This document shows, one piece after another, positions 19,001 through 27,911 of a DNA stretch of 64,000 bases. Made by a program: the position numbers and the translations under genes. The stretch is taken from positions 62,001-126,000 of the forward strand of contig NZ_JAQFIP010000011.1 in assembly GCF_029504735.1 (NCBI RefSeq), read 5' to 3'. The notes beneath the pieces are model-generated. The model was given only the letters and a program-made list of their open reading frames with translations. It had not been told where the DNA came from and made no database searches. Position 1 is the first letter of the stretch; each line of letters opens with the position of its first letter. Source of the stretch: Ereboglobus sp. PH5-10. GTDB lineage: Bacteria; Verrucomicrobiota; Verrucomicrobiia; Opitutales; Opitutaceae.

Positions 19001-19780
19001 AGGGGCACGGAACTCACCGTTATCTATAATCCACGCTCCAACTGGACTATCAAATTCACCGGTTCCAGAACCAAGGCCATGTATAATGACGTTGCGCCCG
19101 AAGGAGACTCCTGGCTTGCCAAACGCCTCCCATACTGGAAATCGGCCACGATTCCCTCCGGCTTGCCCGCAGAAGCCTATGCGGTGTTTGGTTACAACGG
19201 TGAAACCGTCACGAATAATCCATCCGGATCAGATTATTACATTGGTGATTTTTGGAACTCGTTTGGCTATAAGAGCGAAATAAAGCTGAACAACTCCGGT
19301 GACAAAACCCTCAAGGAATATTATACAACAACCGTCGAGGGACAAATTGCCATGGCAAAGGCGCTGCAAGGCCTTCCATCACCCAGCCTCCGTCGGTATC
19401 AAGCGGCTCTCACCACAAACTACAATTTCGACAAGGGCTCGCTGAAAGGATTTTCGATTGGCGGCAGTCTTCGATACGAGTCCAAGGCCGCCATCGGCTA
19501 CTACGGCAAGGAGGGCGACCCGGATCGTCCCGGAATCATAACGATGAGCGACGTCAACCAGCCCATTTACGACAAAGAAAACTATTACACCGATCTTTGG
19601 GTTGCCTATAGAACCAAAATTCTCGGTGGAAAAGTTAGCATGAAAATTCAACTTAATGTATATGATGTCTTCGAAGACGGCGGCCTGCGCACCATCGGTG
19701 TAAACTGGGACGGCTCCCCATACGCCTACCGCATCGTCGACTCCCGCAAGTTCATCCTCAGCACGACATTTGATTTCTAG
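16031..19780 (+). CDS. TonB-dependent outer-membrane receptor
   Basis: This 1249-residue protein has a signal peptide ending near FVMAQA. A TonB-box/plug region follows at about 70-240 (YYAENTLAGSRMKTNIADLA, SISVVTKQQLEDTASMDIND, IEISRGPNSLLFGSGSPSGI). A long beta-barrel ends in a terminal aromatic residue (KFILSTTFDF). Length and sequence style match the large TonB-dependent receptors of Opitutaceae. Its function is energised uptake of ligands across the outer membrane. Its place in the locus and its shared promoter architecture suggest it imports oligosaccharides released by the PL11 lyase. No SusD-like partner is present in the window, which is usual outside Bacteroidetes. A strong terminator follows at 19799. 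Confidence 0.93.
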   Translation: MNYTPKRNILMRLIAMSVSSLPALTSFVMAQALKQDAATASPSDAGIPVITQSIAPSSNSEDVIMMSPFQVDATRDKGYYAENTLAGSRMKTNIADLASSISVVTKQQLEDTASMDINDIFRYEAGTEGTHTFTSYTIDKNGGVSDVGAGYAPGGGGGTQTAATANRIRGLSAPDASRNFYSVSSRMPLDSYNTQSIEISRGPNSLLFGSGSPSGIVNQSTTDVDLRKQRFKVQFQVDSNSSTRVTLSANVPLVKNTLGFYVAALYDDKQFERKPSYDITRRQYGAISFKPFKTTLIKANVENYNNANRRPNTVTPRDGVTTWLDSGMPAYDPVSGTITKLATGEVVGPFVSSTTSANYVASINQTPAYWTAKYAADGRPNVNMFANGGDALNSVNSYWHIPGIVFQSGLSRPLMRVANGSLVDYWARQPSTVSSNNVQYPSTAYPTQATITADPAMQAMYERRWTASSLPTAPTQYSSYYAPGVTNKDIYDWEHVNTIQANHGTVKGATYNVEFEQQILRDLFFSAGWLRQDLDYKDSYTISQQSGAILFIDTNYRLPNGELNPYFGLPYVEDSAPDTFTGSELRDNYRAMLSFTPDFTQNKGWTKWLGKYRFLGMWAKERVTTSMKRHRGTLTSADNYDGNLRYLPNKANAKGWRYADTTIRRSFYLANPGDPYGKVTQGTGSFGNPGTSSADIMTYNWATGQFEADTVGLETVMMHDSSGQKFREIESWNLGMQANLLDDRIAVTVGWRRDKYKARSTTTGIISDQDGNMLEPAISSNKGLLYPNGYANEDLIMNRWNQQWDKLNAETTTTGVVVRPFKDVWSKISIAAERGNVAAEFLNNISFHYNKSDNFNPPPDAKTDMYRRALPKPEGEGKDWGVSFNLFQNKLYARVNWYETVSYNERTNSASSYLGRMRAIDDNFMVPWATMIVRIQDTQPGELYPWELGYSNVTQPALTDAQLDRVWKMIGLPAKYYDGIDYAATQTNRSRGTELTVIYNPRSNWTIKFTGSRTKAMYNDVAPEGDSWLAKRLPYWKSATIPSGLPAEAYAVFGYNGETVTNNPSGSDYYIGDFWNSFGYKSEIKLNNSGDKTLKEYYTTTVEGQIAMAKALQGLPSPSLRRYQAALTTNYNFDKGSLKGFSIGGSLRYESKAAIGYYGKEGDPDRPGIITMSDVNQPIYDKENYYTDLWVAYRTKILGGKVSMKIQLNVYDVFEDGGLRTIGVNWDGSPYAYRIVDSRKFILSTTFDF

Positions 19781-19798
19781 TGGTCGTTGCCAATGGAG

Positions 19799-19834
19799 CG
19801 CAAAAGGGCCGCTTAAAATAGCGGCCCTTTTGCG
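19799..19834 (+). terminator. Hairpin terminator after the TonB-receptor gene
   Basis: A perfect 14-bp inverted repeat (arms 19799-19812 and 19821-19834) has loop TTAAAATA. The GC core GGGCCGC/GCGGCCC is flanked by an A-tract on the left and a T-tract on the right, so it could work in either direction. It sits 18 bp after the receptor stop codon. Confidence 0.85.
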
Positions 19835-19903
19835 TTCCAGTCGTGTTTATTACTCTCGGGAACATGTCCAACAGCCATGCAATTTAGAAATTGGTGGTTA
19901 ATA

Positions 19904-21040
19904 CCAGCAGCCACTAGCTTTTACACTTTACAAGAGGGAAAGCGCCGATAGAGTGGACGCATGAGCCGAAAACTGCCGCCGGTGGGAATTGAAAACGCAA
20001 AACAGATAGAACAGGCCTGGGCAAAGCCGCAGCCTGAGTGGGCCAGACAAAGGTTGCTGGTTGCCCGGCTCATAGCGCGGCACCAGCTCAGCGCCGGCCA
20101 AATCGCAAAAATTGCGGATGTGAGTCGCAAAACCGTGTTCAACTACCGGGACAAGATTATGAAAGGCGGAATTGAGGAGTTGCTCAGGCGCGACTGGAAG
20201 GGGGCGCGCACGCCGGCGGTGCATGGCATGCTCGCCGGGGAGTTTGTCGAAAAACTTAAAACCGGACGGTTTCGCCAGGCCAGCGACGCGCAGGCGTGGA
20301 TTAAAAAACGCACGCGCAAGACGCTGAGCCTGAGCGCAGTGCGCAAGGTGCTGCGACGATTCGGAGGCAGGCTCAAGAAGCCGAGGAAGTCGCACGCCAA
20401 AAAGGACGCGGCCAAGGCGAGCGAGTTCAAGGAGGAGCTGCCAGGACGGCTTGCGGCATTAAGCGAACAAGCCGGTGGCAGGCCTGTGAGGCTGTGGGTG
20501 CTCGACGAACATCGTTACGGGCTGCTGCCGGTGATACGCAGCACATGGGGGTTGAGAGGCGTGCGGGTAACCGCGCCCTATGCGACGCGCTACAAATGGG
20601 GTTATCTGCACGAGGCGCTTGAAGTGGACGCCCAGAACAGGTGCGAGCTTTTGTTCACACCGGCAATAGATCAGGACATCCACGCGCTATTGCTCAGGCA
20701 GATTGCCGAGTCGGATCCGGAGGCGCTGCACATAGTCATCGAGGATCAGGCCGGTTTTCATCTTGGGGCTGGGGATCCGCGCGTGCCCGCAAATGTGAAG
20801 CTGCTGCCATTGCCGCCGTATAGTCCCGAACTCAACCCGGTGGAGTGCTTTGGCTCGATGATAAAGGCGGGGGTATGCAACCGGCTGTATGAAAGCCTTG
20901 AAAAGCTCGAAAAACACATAGAGGCGGTGGCGCGACGCTGGAGCGAGCCATCAGCGGTGCGCGGACTCATCCACGACTGGCTGCTTGAAAAAACAAACGA
21001 TGGCGCGACGGCCTAAAGTGTAATTGCTAGTGGGTGTTGG
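19904..21040 (+). mobile_element. IS630-type insertion sequence
   Basis: The imperfect terminal inverted repeats are 27 bp each, at 19904-19930 and 21014-21040 (23 of 27 bases match). Both begin CCA, and the inner 10 bases (TTACACTTTA) are identical. A TA dinucleotide flanks each end (19902-19903 and 21041-21042), the expected IS630 target duplication. The element is about 1137 bp and carries one intact transposase. It lies between the receptor terminator and the promoter of the first GH2 gene, ending 33 bp before that gene's palindrome. Confidence 0.85.
19961..21016 (+). CDS. IS630-family DDE transposase
   Basis: This 351-residue protein has an N-terminal helix-turn-helix (LSAGQIAKIADVSRKTVFNY, residues about 46-65) and a winged-helix region to residue 130. 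The DDE catalytic core follows: first acidic residue in WVLDEHRYG, second in IVIEDQAGFH, and the family signature PPYSPELNPVE. The frame is intact and of normal length. The stop codon (21014-21016) lies inside the right terminal repeat. Confidence 0.93.
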   Translation: MSRKLPPVGIENAKQIEQAWAKPQPEWARQRLLVARLIARHQLSAGQIAKIADVSRKTVFNYRDKIMKGGIEELLRRDWKGARTPAVHGMLAGEFVEKLKTGRFRQASDAQAWIKKRTRKTLSLSAVRKVLRRFGGRLKKPRKSHAKKDAAKASEFKEELPGRLAALSEQAGGRPVRLWVLDEHRYGLLPVIRSTWGLRGVRVTAPYATRYKWGYLHEALEVDAQNRCELLFTPAIDQDIHALLLRQIAESDPEALHIVIEDQAGFHLGAGDPRVPANVKLLPLPPYSPELNPVECFGSMIKAGVCNRLYESLEKLEKHIEAVARRWSEPSAVRGLIHDWLLEKTNDGATA

Positions 21041-21073
21041 TATAAGTTTATTGGAAGTGATTATGTCCAAAAA

Positions 21074-21118
21074 TCACCACATTTGGTGATGCGAAAAAAC
21101 TGCTGTTCTTGTTATCAT
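21074..21118 (+). promoter_or_regulatory. Promoter of the first GH2 gene with one regulon palindrome
   Basis: The palindrome TCACCACATTTGGTGA is at 21074-21089. A TATCAT -10 at 21113-21118 is centred 34 bp downstream. The -35 slot reads TGCGAA. The -10 overlaps the upstream ATG at 21117, so that ATG cannot be the translation start. The predicted transcript start is near 21125. Confidence 0.7.
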
Positions 21119-21167
21119 GGAAATCTGCCAAAGCCGCTCCGATACCCGTGATACAACACATCTCCCG

Positions 21168-24077
21168 ATGAAAACTCCCCTGCACTTGTTCCTCTCCCTC
21201 GTTATGATTTTCGGCGCCACCATGGCGCGCGCGCAAACATCCGCTTCCACCGTCATCCCCGACACCACATTCTCGCTTAACGGCACATGGCAATTCGCGC
21301 TGGCCGCGACCGGCGCGGAGGCGGATGCGCTGGCCGATTTTCACAAGCCGGGTTTCAACGGCGAAAACTTCACCCCCTCCCCCGTTCCCTCGAACTGGTC
21401 CGTGCTCGGCTACGAGGAACCGGTCTACCGCGGCTTCAAGGACGATAAGGCGGGCGAAGGGTTCTATCTGCACGATTTCACTCCACCGAAGAATTGGAAT
21501 GACAAGCGCGTGCTGCTGCATTTCGGCGGCGTCTGGTCTTCCGCTGAAGTCTGGCTCAATGGAGTCCGCCTCGGACGACACGACAGCGGTTACACCAGTT
21601 TTTCCTTCGACATCACCGGCAAGTTCAAGGCGGGCGAAAGCAACCGCCTCGCCGTTCGAGTGCGCCAGATAACGCGTGAATACAAGTTCGACGTTTACGA
21701 CGACTGGACGCTCGGCGGCATTTACCGCGACGTCTCGCTCGAGGCGATGCCGCAAAAACGCTGGATCGACAGCGTGGTCGTTCAAACCGTGTTCGACGAT
21801 CTGTTTCGCGACGCCGACCTGCGCGTGCGCGCAATGGTGGGCGACCGGCACAAAAACACACTGCCGGGCAATTATCCGAGTCCCGGCGAATCTTACGATT
21901 TGCGCGTCACGCTTTCCACGAACGAAGGCATCGAGATCGCGCGGCAGCAACTGACCGTCCCCGCGCACACGGCGACGGATCGCGAGCTGCGCCTGACCCT
22001 GCGCGCGCAATCCCCGCGCCACTGGAATGCCGAGACGCCTTATCTCTACAACCTGCGCGTCGATCTGTTGGAAAAGGGCGAGATCACGCACACGCGCACC
22101 GAACGCGTCGGTTTCCGGCAAATTTCAACCGATGGCGGTGTTTTCCGAATCAACGGACAGGCCGTGAAGCTTCGCGGCGTGAATCGTCACGACGAGCACC
22201 CCGATGTCGGACGCGCGACAACGCGCAAGCACTGGCTGCAAGACATCACGCTCATGAAGGTGGCGAATATCAACTTCATCCGCCTCGCGCACTACACGCC
22301 CACGCGAGGCTTCATCGAGTTGTGCGACGAATTGGGAATGTATGTCGGCAACGAGGTCTCGATCGGCGGCGCCGGCGACCTCATGTATGATCCGTCGTTT
22401 TCCGCCGCCGCGCTGCAACGCGCACACGAAACCGTCGTTCGCGACATCAACAGCCCGTCGATCGTCTATTGGTCGGTCGGCAACGAGGACCCGCTGACCT
22501 CGATCCACATGGCCTCGGTGAAACTCGTCAAGGCGCTCGATCCCACGCGCCCCGTCCTGCTGCCATGGCGTTGGGAGGAGTGGCTTCCGCCGGAAATCGA
22601 CATGCTCGCTCCGCACTACTGGCACCCGCGGGAATACGACCGTCTCGCCGGCCGCGCCAACCGGCCGATCATCACCACGGAATACACGCACGCCTACGGC
22701 ACCGACGGGTTCGGCGGCCTCGAGGCGCGCTGGAGAGAATTGACAAAACACCCCGCCGGCGCGGGCGGCGCGATCTGGCTCTGGGCCGATCAGGGAATCA
22801 AAACCCCGGTGCAAAAACCCAAGGGAAAGTCCGGCGACCGCAGCGACGGCGACGAATACATGCGCCTCGACTCAGCCGGCTGGGACGGCATCGTCGACGC
22901 CTACCGCAACTCGACGCGCGACTACTTGGAAACCAAAGCCGTTTATGCGCAGGTTTATCCCGCGATGGATAAAATCACCTTCACCCCCGGCGAAGCCTCC
23001 GCGCGCATTCCCATTCAAAACGACTATGACTTCACCGATCTCGATACCGTGAAAATCGCGTGGTCGATCCGCGAGGATGAAAACGAACTCGCCTGCGGCT
23101 CCGGCTCGATCAGCGGCCAGCCGCACTCCGTTTCCGCGTTCAAGCTGCCCTTGGAAAAACTGAAAACAATTCACGCGGGGAAAACCTACTACGCATGGTT
23201 CATTTTCACTGGCGCCGACGGTGCCGAAATCACACGCAAGGCTGTCGAGCTCGTCCCCCTCGCGAAACCCTCGCCACGCATTTCCACGCCGTTAAAACTG
23301 ACAGTCTCGCAGGGGGAAAGCGTCACCGTCACCGCTGGCGGAGCGCGTTACGTTTTCGACCCGAAAATCGGGCGCCTCGTTTCCGCCGCGTTGCACGACA
23401 AAACGCTCATCACCGATTTGCGCCCGGTCATCTGGCGAAAACTCGACGACAGCGAAGTCAGCGTTGTCGGACGGCGCGCCGCTCGCGAGGCGAGCGATCT
23501 CAACCGTTACACGGCCTCCGCGACGACATGGGACGTCACGGAAGAAAACGGACGCGTCGCGATTCACGCAAAAGTGGATTACTCCATCGACGAGAAAAAC
23601 CGCTTCGCCACGACCTACGACTACGAAATCGGGGCCGACGGCGGCCTCGAAGTTCGCTACGAAATTCTGCCCGAAGTCACGGTGCCCTGCGTTCCCATTG
23701 TTGGCATGGTTGTGCAATCCGCTCCGGAACTCGGAGCCATCCGCTGGCTGGGACTCGGTCCCGACAACGCGTATCCCAACAAACGCTCCGCGCCGATCCT
23801 CGGAGTATGGGGCGGCGCGGCGGGAAGCGCGGATGTGGCCGGCACAAAAGCCATGCGCTGGCTTGAACGAACCGGCGCCATGGGTGGCTTTCGTATTTCG
23901 AATGTTGGATATTTTGAGCACGACACATCCGCACCGGACACGGTGCGCATTTTGTCCGGTGTGGCCGCCCGTCCCGAAAAAGGCCGCAAGGCGGACGATG
24001 ACTTTCCCCAACTGGCAACCGGTGCCGGCAAACCACTCGTCGGCTCCCTGAAAATCGAACTCAAGGGAAACGATTAA
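21168..24077 (+). CDS. Glycoside hydrolase family 2 (beta-galactosidase/beta-glucuronidase-like), secreted
   Basis: The start is the ATG at 21168 (MKTPLHLFLSLVMIFG, signal peptide to ARAQ), 969 residues. The upstream ATG at 21117 lies in the -10 box. The GH2 order is clear: sugar-binding jelly-roll (LNGTWQFAL, VPSNWSVLGYEEPVYRG, VWSSAEVWLNG), immunoglobulin-like domain, then a TIM barrel. The barrel has KLRGVNRHDEHPDVGR, acid/base Glu at about residue 440 (WSVGNED) and nucleophile Glu at about 505 (TTEYTHAYG). A beta-sandwich and the large C-terminal domain of LacZ-type enzymes follow (GLGPDNAYPNK). Family enzymes release terminal beta-linked galactose, glucuronate and similar sugars. In this locus it probably trims rhamnogalacturonan side chains; exact specificity is unknown. 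A paralogue is at 31196-34168. The 258 bp between its stop and the next promoter hold no recognisable gene. Confidence 0.92.
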   Translation: MKTPLHLFLSLVMIFGATMARAQTSASTVIPDTTFSLNGTWQFALAATGAEADALADFHKPGFNGENFTPSPVPSNWSVLGYEEPVYRGFKDDKAGEGFYLHDFTPPKNWNDKRVLLHFGGVWSSAEVWLNGVRLGRHDSGYTSFSFDITGKFKAGESNRLAVRVRQITREYKFDVYDDWTLGGIYRDVSLEAMPQKRWIDSVVVQTVFDDLFRDADLRVRAMVGDRHKNTLPGNYPSPGESYDLRVTLSTNEGIEIARQQLTVPAHTATDRELRLTLRAQSPRHWNAETPYLYNLRVDLLEKGEITHTRTERVGFRQISTDGGVFRINGQAVKLRGVNRHDEHPDVGRATTRKHWLQDITLMKVANINFIRLAHYTPTRGFIELCDELGMYVGNEVSIGGAGDLMYDPSFSAAALQRAHETVVRDINSPSIVYWSVGNEDPLTSIHMASVKLVKALDPTRPVLLPWRWEEWLPPEIDMLAPHYWHPREYDRLAGRANRPIITTEYTHAYGTDGFGGLEARWRELTKHPAGAGGAIWLWADQGIKTPVQKPKGKSGDRSDGDEYMRLDSAGWDGIVDAYRNSTRDYLETKAVYAQVYPAMDKITFTPGEASARIPIQNDYDFTDLDTVKIAWSIREDENELACGSGSISGQPHSVSAFKLPLEKLKTIHAGKTYYAWFIFTGADGAEITRKAVELVPLAKPSPRISTPLKLTVSQGESVTVTAGGARYVFDPKIGRLVSAALHDKTLITDLRPVIWRKLDDSEVSVVGRRAAREASDLNRYTASATTWDVTEENGRVAIHAKVDYSIDEKNRFATTYDYEIGADGGLEVRYEILPEVTVPCVPIVGMVVQSAPELGAIRWLGLGPDNAYPNKRSAPILGVWGGAAGSADVAGTKAMRWLERTGAMGGFRISNVGYFEHDTSAPDTVRILSGVAARPEKGRKADDDFPQLATGAGKPLVGSLKIELKGND

Positions 24078-24335
24078 ATGCACAAACGCTCCTGTTAAAC
24101 AGCGTGCCATTCGCCGCCAAAGTTAAGGACAAGAAACCGGTGGCCGGTGGCCTCGCTGCCGGTCGAAACGAGTTCAGCATAACTCAAGCGATAAAAGATA
24201 TAAGTGCTTATTTTTCCGCAATGGAGGGCTTCCCCACGAGGCCTCCCCATTCTGAGCGTTTTCCAAACCGGACGACTCGAAGGCCGCCCTTCCATTTCAC
24301 GCACAACCGTGCCACCAGCACTGGTTAGGATAGAA

Positions 24336-24380
24336 TCACCACATTTGGTGATGCGAAGACACAGTCAGTTTTGCTATTAT
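24336..24380 (+). promoter_or_regulatory. Promoter of the esterase-GH105 operon with one regulon palindrome
   Basis: The palindrome TCACCACATTTGGTGA at 24336-24351 is identical to the one before the first GH2 gene. TATTAT at 24375-24380 is centred 34 bp downstream. The -35 slot reads TGCGAA. The predicted start is near 24387, about 41 nt before the ATG at 24428. Confidence 0.7.
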
Positions 24381-24427
24381 CGGCACAGCAATCAATCCCG
24401 ACCCTTGCTACGCAAAAACCTCTTTCG

Positions 24428-26467
24428 ATGAAAACACCTCTGCTTCTATCCCTCGCTTTTGCCATGGCTTTCGGCGTGACGCTGCGCGCGCAAACAACCA
24501 AGCCCAAACCGCCCAAAAATCCGCCCGCAACTGTTAGTAAAATTGCCTACGGCGAACATGAGCGGCATGTGCTCGATTTCTGGCGGGCGCCCTCCGACAA
24601 ACCCACTCCCGTGCTTATCTACATCCACGGCGGCGGCTGGGTGCGCGGTGACAAAAAGGAAGTGCCTTACGTGCAAAAATATCTCGATGCCGGCATCTCC
24701 GTCGTTTCGATAAACTACCGCTTTACCTGGCAGGCGCAACTCGCCGGTGTGAAACCGCCCGTTTCGTGGCCTTTGCGCGACGCCGCCCGCGCCGTGCAAT
24801 TCGTCCGCTCAAAAGCCGCCGAGTGGAACCTCGACAAAACCCGCGTCGCCGCCTCGGGCAAATCCGCCGGCGCATGTTCAAGCCTCTGGCTCGCCTTTCA
24901 TGATGACATGGCAGACCCGAAAGCCGCCGATCCCGTCGCCCGCGAATCCACGCGTCTCTGGTGTGCCGCCGTGAACATCGCGCAGACGACGCTCGATCCA
25001 CAACAAATGATAGAATGGACACCCAACAGCCGCTACGGCGGACACGCCTTCGGCTTCATGGACCCGAACGACCTGAAAACACGCGACACCCGTTTCGCCG
25101 AATTTCTCGCTCACCGTGAAGAACTGCTGCCTTGGATAAAAGCGTATTCCCCCTACGCACTCGCCACCGCCGACGACCCGTCCGTTTATCTATTCTATAC
25201 GGATCCGCCCGCCCTCGGAAAATCCCCGCGCGACCCGACGCACACCTCAAACTTCGGCGTGAAGTTGAAGGAAAAACTCGATCCCCTCGGCGTCGAATGC
25301 GAGCTTGTCCATCCCTGCGCCACCGATGTGAAACACGAGCGCATTGAGGATTACGTGATAAACAAGCTCGGCACAAACACCCCCGTGCCAAAATCAAACC
25401 GGACGACACGGCGCTCGTCCCTCCGTCAAGCGGACATCCTCGCCGCGATGGAAAAATCCGCCGACTGGCAGCTCGCAACCGAGGTCAACCCTATCCATAA
25501 ACCCACGGGTTGGGTAATGGGCGCGTTTTATGCGGGTCTCATGGCAACAGCCGACACCTCAAAAAGCCCGCGCTTCCGCGAGGCCATGATCAAGATTGGC
25601 GAAACCAATAAATGGAAACTCGGAAAGCGTGTGTATCATGCCGACGACCACTGCGTCGCCCAGGCATACATTGAACTCCACCTGAGCGAAAAAAATACGA
25701 GGCCGGACAAAATCGCGCCCACACGCGAGCGGTTTGATTATATTCTCAATAATCAGAAAACCAGCGACACGCTCTATTTTGACAAAAAGCGGCGCGGCAA
25801 CGGCGACCGCTGGTCATGGTGCGATGCGCTCTTCATGGCCCCGCCCGCATGGATCGGTCTCTGGAAGGCAACCGGCGATGCGCGCTATCTCGATTTCATG
25901 CTCTCCGAGTGGAGCGCCACATCGGAACTCCTCTACGACAAAGAAGAGCACCTTTTCTATCGCGACAGCCGGTTCTTTCCGCCGCGGCTTGAGGCCAACG
26001 GTAAAAAAATATTCTGGTCGCGTGGCAACGGCTGGGTGCTTGCGGGCCTTGCGCGGGTGATGAATTACCTGCCAAAGGATCACCCGGCGCGCCCGCGTTT
26101 TGAGCGGCAGTTCAAGGAGATCGCCGCAAAGGTCGTTACCTGCCAGCAAGCGGATGGTTTTTGGCGCGCCAGCCTTCTCGATCCCGAAAGCTACCCGAAC
26201 AAGGAGTCCAGCGGCACGGGCTTCTTTGTCTATGGCCTTGCATGGGGCATCAACAACGGGTTGCTGGACGCAACCACATACGAGGCGCCTGTGATGAAAG
26301 GCTGGGCCGCCCTCATGTCGTGCCAGCAGGCGGACGGAAAAATCACAGGCATTCAGCAAATCGGCTCCAGCCCCACCGCCCATAGTGACGACAACAGCGA
26401 GCCCTACGGCGTGGGTGCCTTTTTGCTGGCGGGTTCAGAAATGTATAAGCTTGTGGATAAAAAATAG
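24428..26467 (+). CDS. Esterase (alpha/beta-hydrolase) fused to GH105 unsaturated rhamnogalacturonyl hydrolase
   Basis: The start is the ATG at 24428 (MKTPLLLSLAFAMAFG, signal peptide), 679 residues; the earlier ATG lies in the promoter. The N-terminal half, to about residue 330, is an alpha/beta-hydrolase of the acetyl-esterase type. It has the oxyanion motif IYIHGGGWVRGD and nucleophile Ser146 in ASGKSAGAC. The C-terminal half is GH105: GWVMGAFYAGLM, YHADDHCVAQAY, RWSWCDALFMAPPAWIGL, RGNGWVLAGLARV and GTGFFVYGLAWGINNGLL. GH105 enzymes remove the unsaturated galacturonosyl residue that PL11-type lyases leave at the non-reducing end. The fusion would couple de-esterification with trimming of lyase products, but the ester substrate is inferred. 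The DUF2264 gene follows after 124 bp with no second palindrome, so the two are probably co-transcribed. Confidence 0.92.
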   Translation: MKTPLLLSLAFAMAFGVTLRAQTTKPKPPKNPPATVSKIAYGEHERHVLDFWRAPSDKPTPVLIYIHGGGWVRGDKKEVPYVQKYLDAGISVVSINYRFTWQAQLAGVKPPVSWPLRDAARAVQFVRSKAAEWNLDKTRVAASGKSAGACSSLWLAFHDDMADPKAADPVARESTRLWCAAVNIAQTTLDPQQMIEWTPNSRYGGHAFGFMDPNDLKTRDTRFAEFLAHREELLPWIKAYSPYALATADDPSVYLFYTDPPALGKSPRDPTHTSNFGVKLKEKLDPLGVECELVHPCATDVKHERIEDYVINKLGTNTPVPKSNRTTRRSSLRQADILAAMEKSADWQLATEVNPIHKPTGWVMGAFYAGLMATADTSKSPRFREAMIKIGETNKWKLGKRVYHADDHCVAQAYIELHLSEKNTRPDKIAPTRERFDYILNNQKTSDTLYFDKKRRGNGDRWSWCDALFMAPPAWIGLWKATGDARYLDFMLSEWSATSELLYDKEEHLFYRDSRFFPPRLEANGKKIFWSRGNGWVLAGLARVMNYLPKDHPARPRFERQFKEIAAKVVTCQQADGFWRASLLDPESYPNKESSGTGFFVYGLAWGINNGLLDATTYEAPVMKGWAALMSCQQADGKITGIQQIGSSPTAHSDDNSEPYGVGAFLLAGSEMYKLVDKK

Positions 26468-26591
26468 TTTTCAAACGCGGATGAATACAGATAAGCGCAG
26501 ATAAATATCGTAAAGGCGTCGTTTGCGGCGCCCGGTTTGTCATCCGAATCAATCCGCTCAGTCCGAGGTTAAAAACAAATTTAATATAATC

Positions 26592-27911
26592 ATGAATCAA
26601 CGTCGCACCTTCATCAAAACATTCGCGCTCGCGGGCGGCACGCTCGGCCTTGCAAAGGTCGCGGGCCTGCGCGCCGAAACTCCGGCGAAAACCGCTGCTC
26701 CCGCGCCCTATTGGGCGTATGACAAAACCAATGTCGCCGCGATTCGTCCGTATTGGTGCGACATTGCAAAACGCCTTTCAACGCCCGTGCTTGAAGCGCT
26801 CTCCAAGCGTCAACTCAAGGCGACCATGCCGGTCGAGCCAAAGGGCACCATGCAACGCGAGGTGACTTACCTCGAAGCGCTCGGGCGTCTGCTCGACGGC
26901 ATCGCGCCCTGGATCGAACTCCCCGCTGACGACACGCCCGAGGGGCGTGAACGCGCGCGCTTTGCCGCGCTCGCCCGCGAGGCCATTGACGCCGGCACCG
27001 ATCCGAAATCGCCCGACTACATGCACTTCGGCGCGGCAAAAGTGAGGCAGCCGCTTGTCGATTCCGCATTTCTCGCGCAAGCCATGCTCCGGGCTCCGCG
27101 TGAGCTTTGGGAAAAACTCGATTCGCGGGTAAAAACCAACGTCATTGCCGCCTTAAAGCAATCGCGCTCGGTCGGAGCCAGCGTGCGCAACAACTGGGCG
27201 CTCTTTGCCGCGATGGTTGAAACGTTCCTGCATCGTCGCGGAGAAAAACGCGACGAGACTCGCCTCTTTCGCGCGCTCACCCTCTTTCGCGAATGGTATG
27301 CCGGCGACGGTTGGTATGGCGACGGCGCATCCTTTCACATGGATTATTATAATTCCTTCGTGATTCATCCCATGCTCGTGGAAATCCTCGACGTGGTCGG
27401 CGATGAAGCTCCCGAATGGAAAACCTTGCGCGACTCGGCCAATGCCCGCCTCACGCGCTACGCGGAAACGCAAGAACGCTTTGTCGCGCCGGACGGCTCA
27501 TATCCTGCGGTTGGCCGCTCCATCATATACCGTGGCGGAGCATTTCAGGCGCTTGCGCTTGCGGCACTGCGCAAACAATTGCGAGGAAAACACGCCCCCG
27601 CCCAAGCCCGCACCGCGCTCACATCGGTGATGCGCCGCACGCTCGAAGCCCCCGGCACTTTTGACGAAAGCGGCTGGTTGCAAATCGGCCTCTCCGGGCG
27701 CCAACCCAGAATGGGCGAAAAGTATATAAGCACCGGCAGTCTTTACATGGCGAGTCTGGCGCTTTTGCCACTCGGTCTGCCGCCGGCCGACACATTCTGG
27801 ACATCCCCGCACGCGCCCGGCACCTGGGAAAACGCCTGGGGCGGAGCCAACATCCACGCCGACTCTGCCCTCCGAGGCGAACACGGCGACCGTTGGATGG
27901 CGAAGGCATAA
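26592..27911 (+). CDS. DUF2264-family protein, probable glycoside hydrolase with Tat-like signal
   Basis: The start at 26592 (MNQRRTFIKTFALAGG) gives 439 residues and a twin-arginine-like signal (RRTFIK). The upstream in-frame extension to 26523 has no signal and is less likely. The body matches DUF2264: YLEALGRLLDGIAPWIEL, NNWALFAAMVETFL, WYAGDGWYGDGASFHMDYYN, YPAVGRSIIYRGGAFQALAL and FDESGWLQIGLSGRQP. This is an (alpha/alpha)6-type fold. Members occur in polysaccharide-utilisation loci, and I recall that some have been placed in a GH family (GH154), but I cannot verify this. Its position behind the GH105 fusion supports a role in rhamnogalacturonan breakdown. Confidence 0.85.
   Translation: MNQRRTFIKTFALAGGTLGLAKVAGLRAETPAKTAAPAPYWAYDKTNVAAIRPYWCDIAKRLSTPVLEALSKRQLKATMPVEPKGTMQREVTYLEALGRLLDGIAPWIELPADDTPEGRERARFAALAREAIDAGTDPKSPDYMHFGAAKVRQPLVDSAFLAQAMLRAPRELWEKLDSRVKTNVIAALKQSRSVGASVRNNWALFAAMVETFLHRRGEKRDETRLFRALTLFREWYAGDGWYGDGASFHMDYYNSFVIHPMLVEILDVVGDEAPEWKTLRDSANARLTRYAETQERFVAPDGSYPAVGRSIIYRGGAFQALALAALRKQLRGKHAPAQARTALTSVMRRTLEAPGTFDESGWLQIGLSGRQPRMGEKYISTGSLYMASLALLPLGLPPADTFWTSPHAPGTWENAWGGANIHADSALRGEHGDRWMAKA

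Noticed and set aside
21117-21167. Upstream ATG for the first GH2 gene
   Set aside because: It lies inside the -10 hexamer and precedes the predicted transcript start; the signal peptide begins at 21168.
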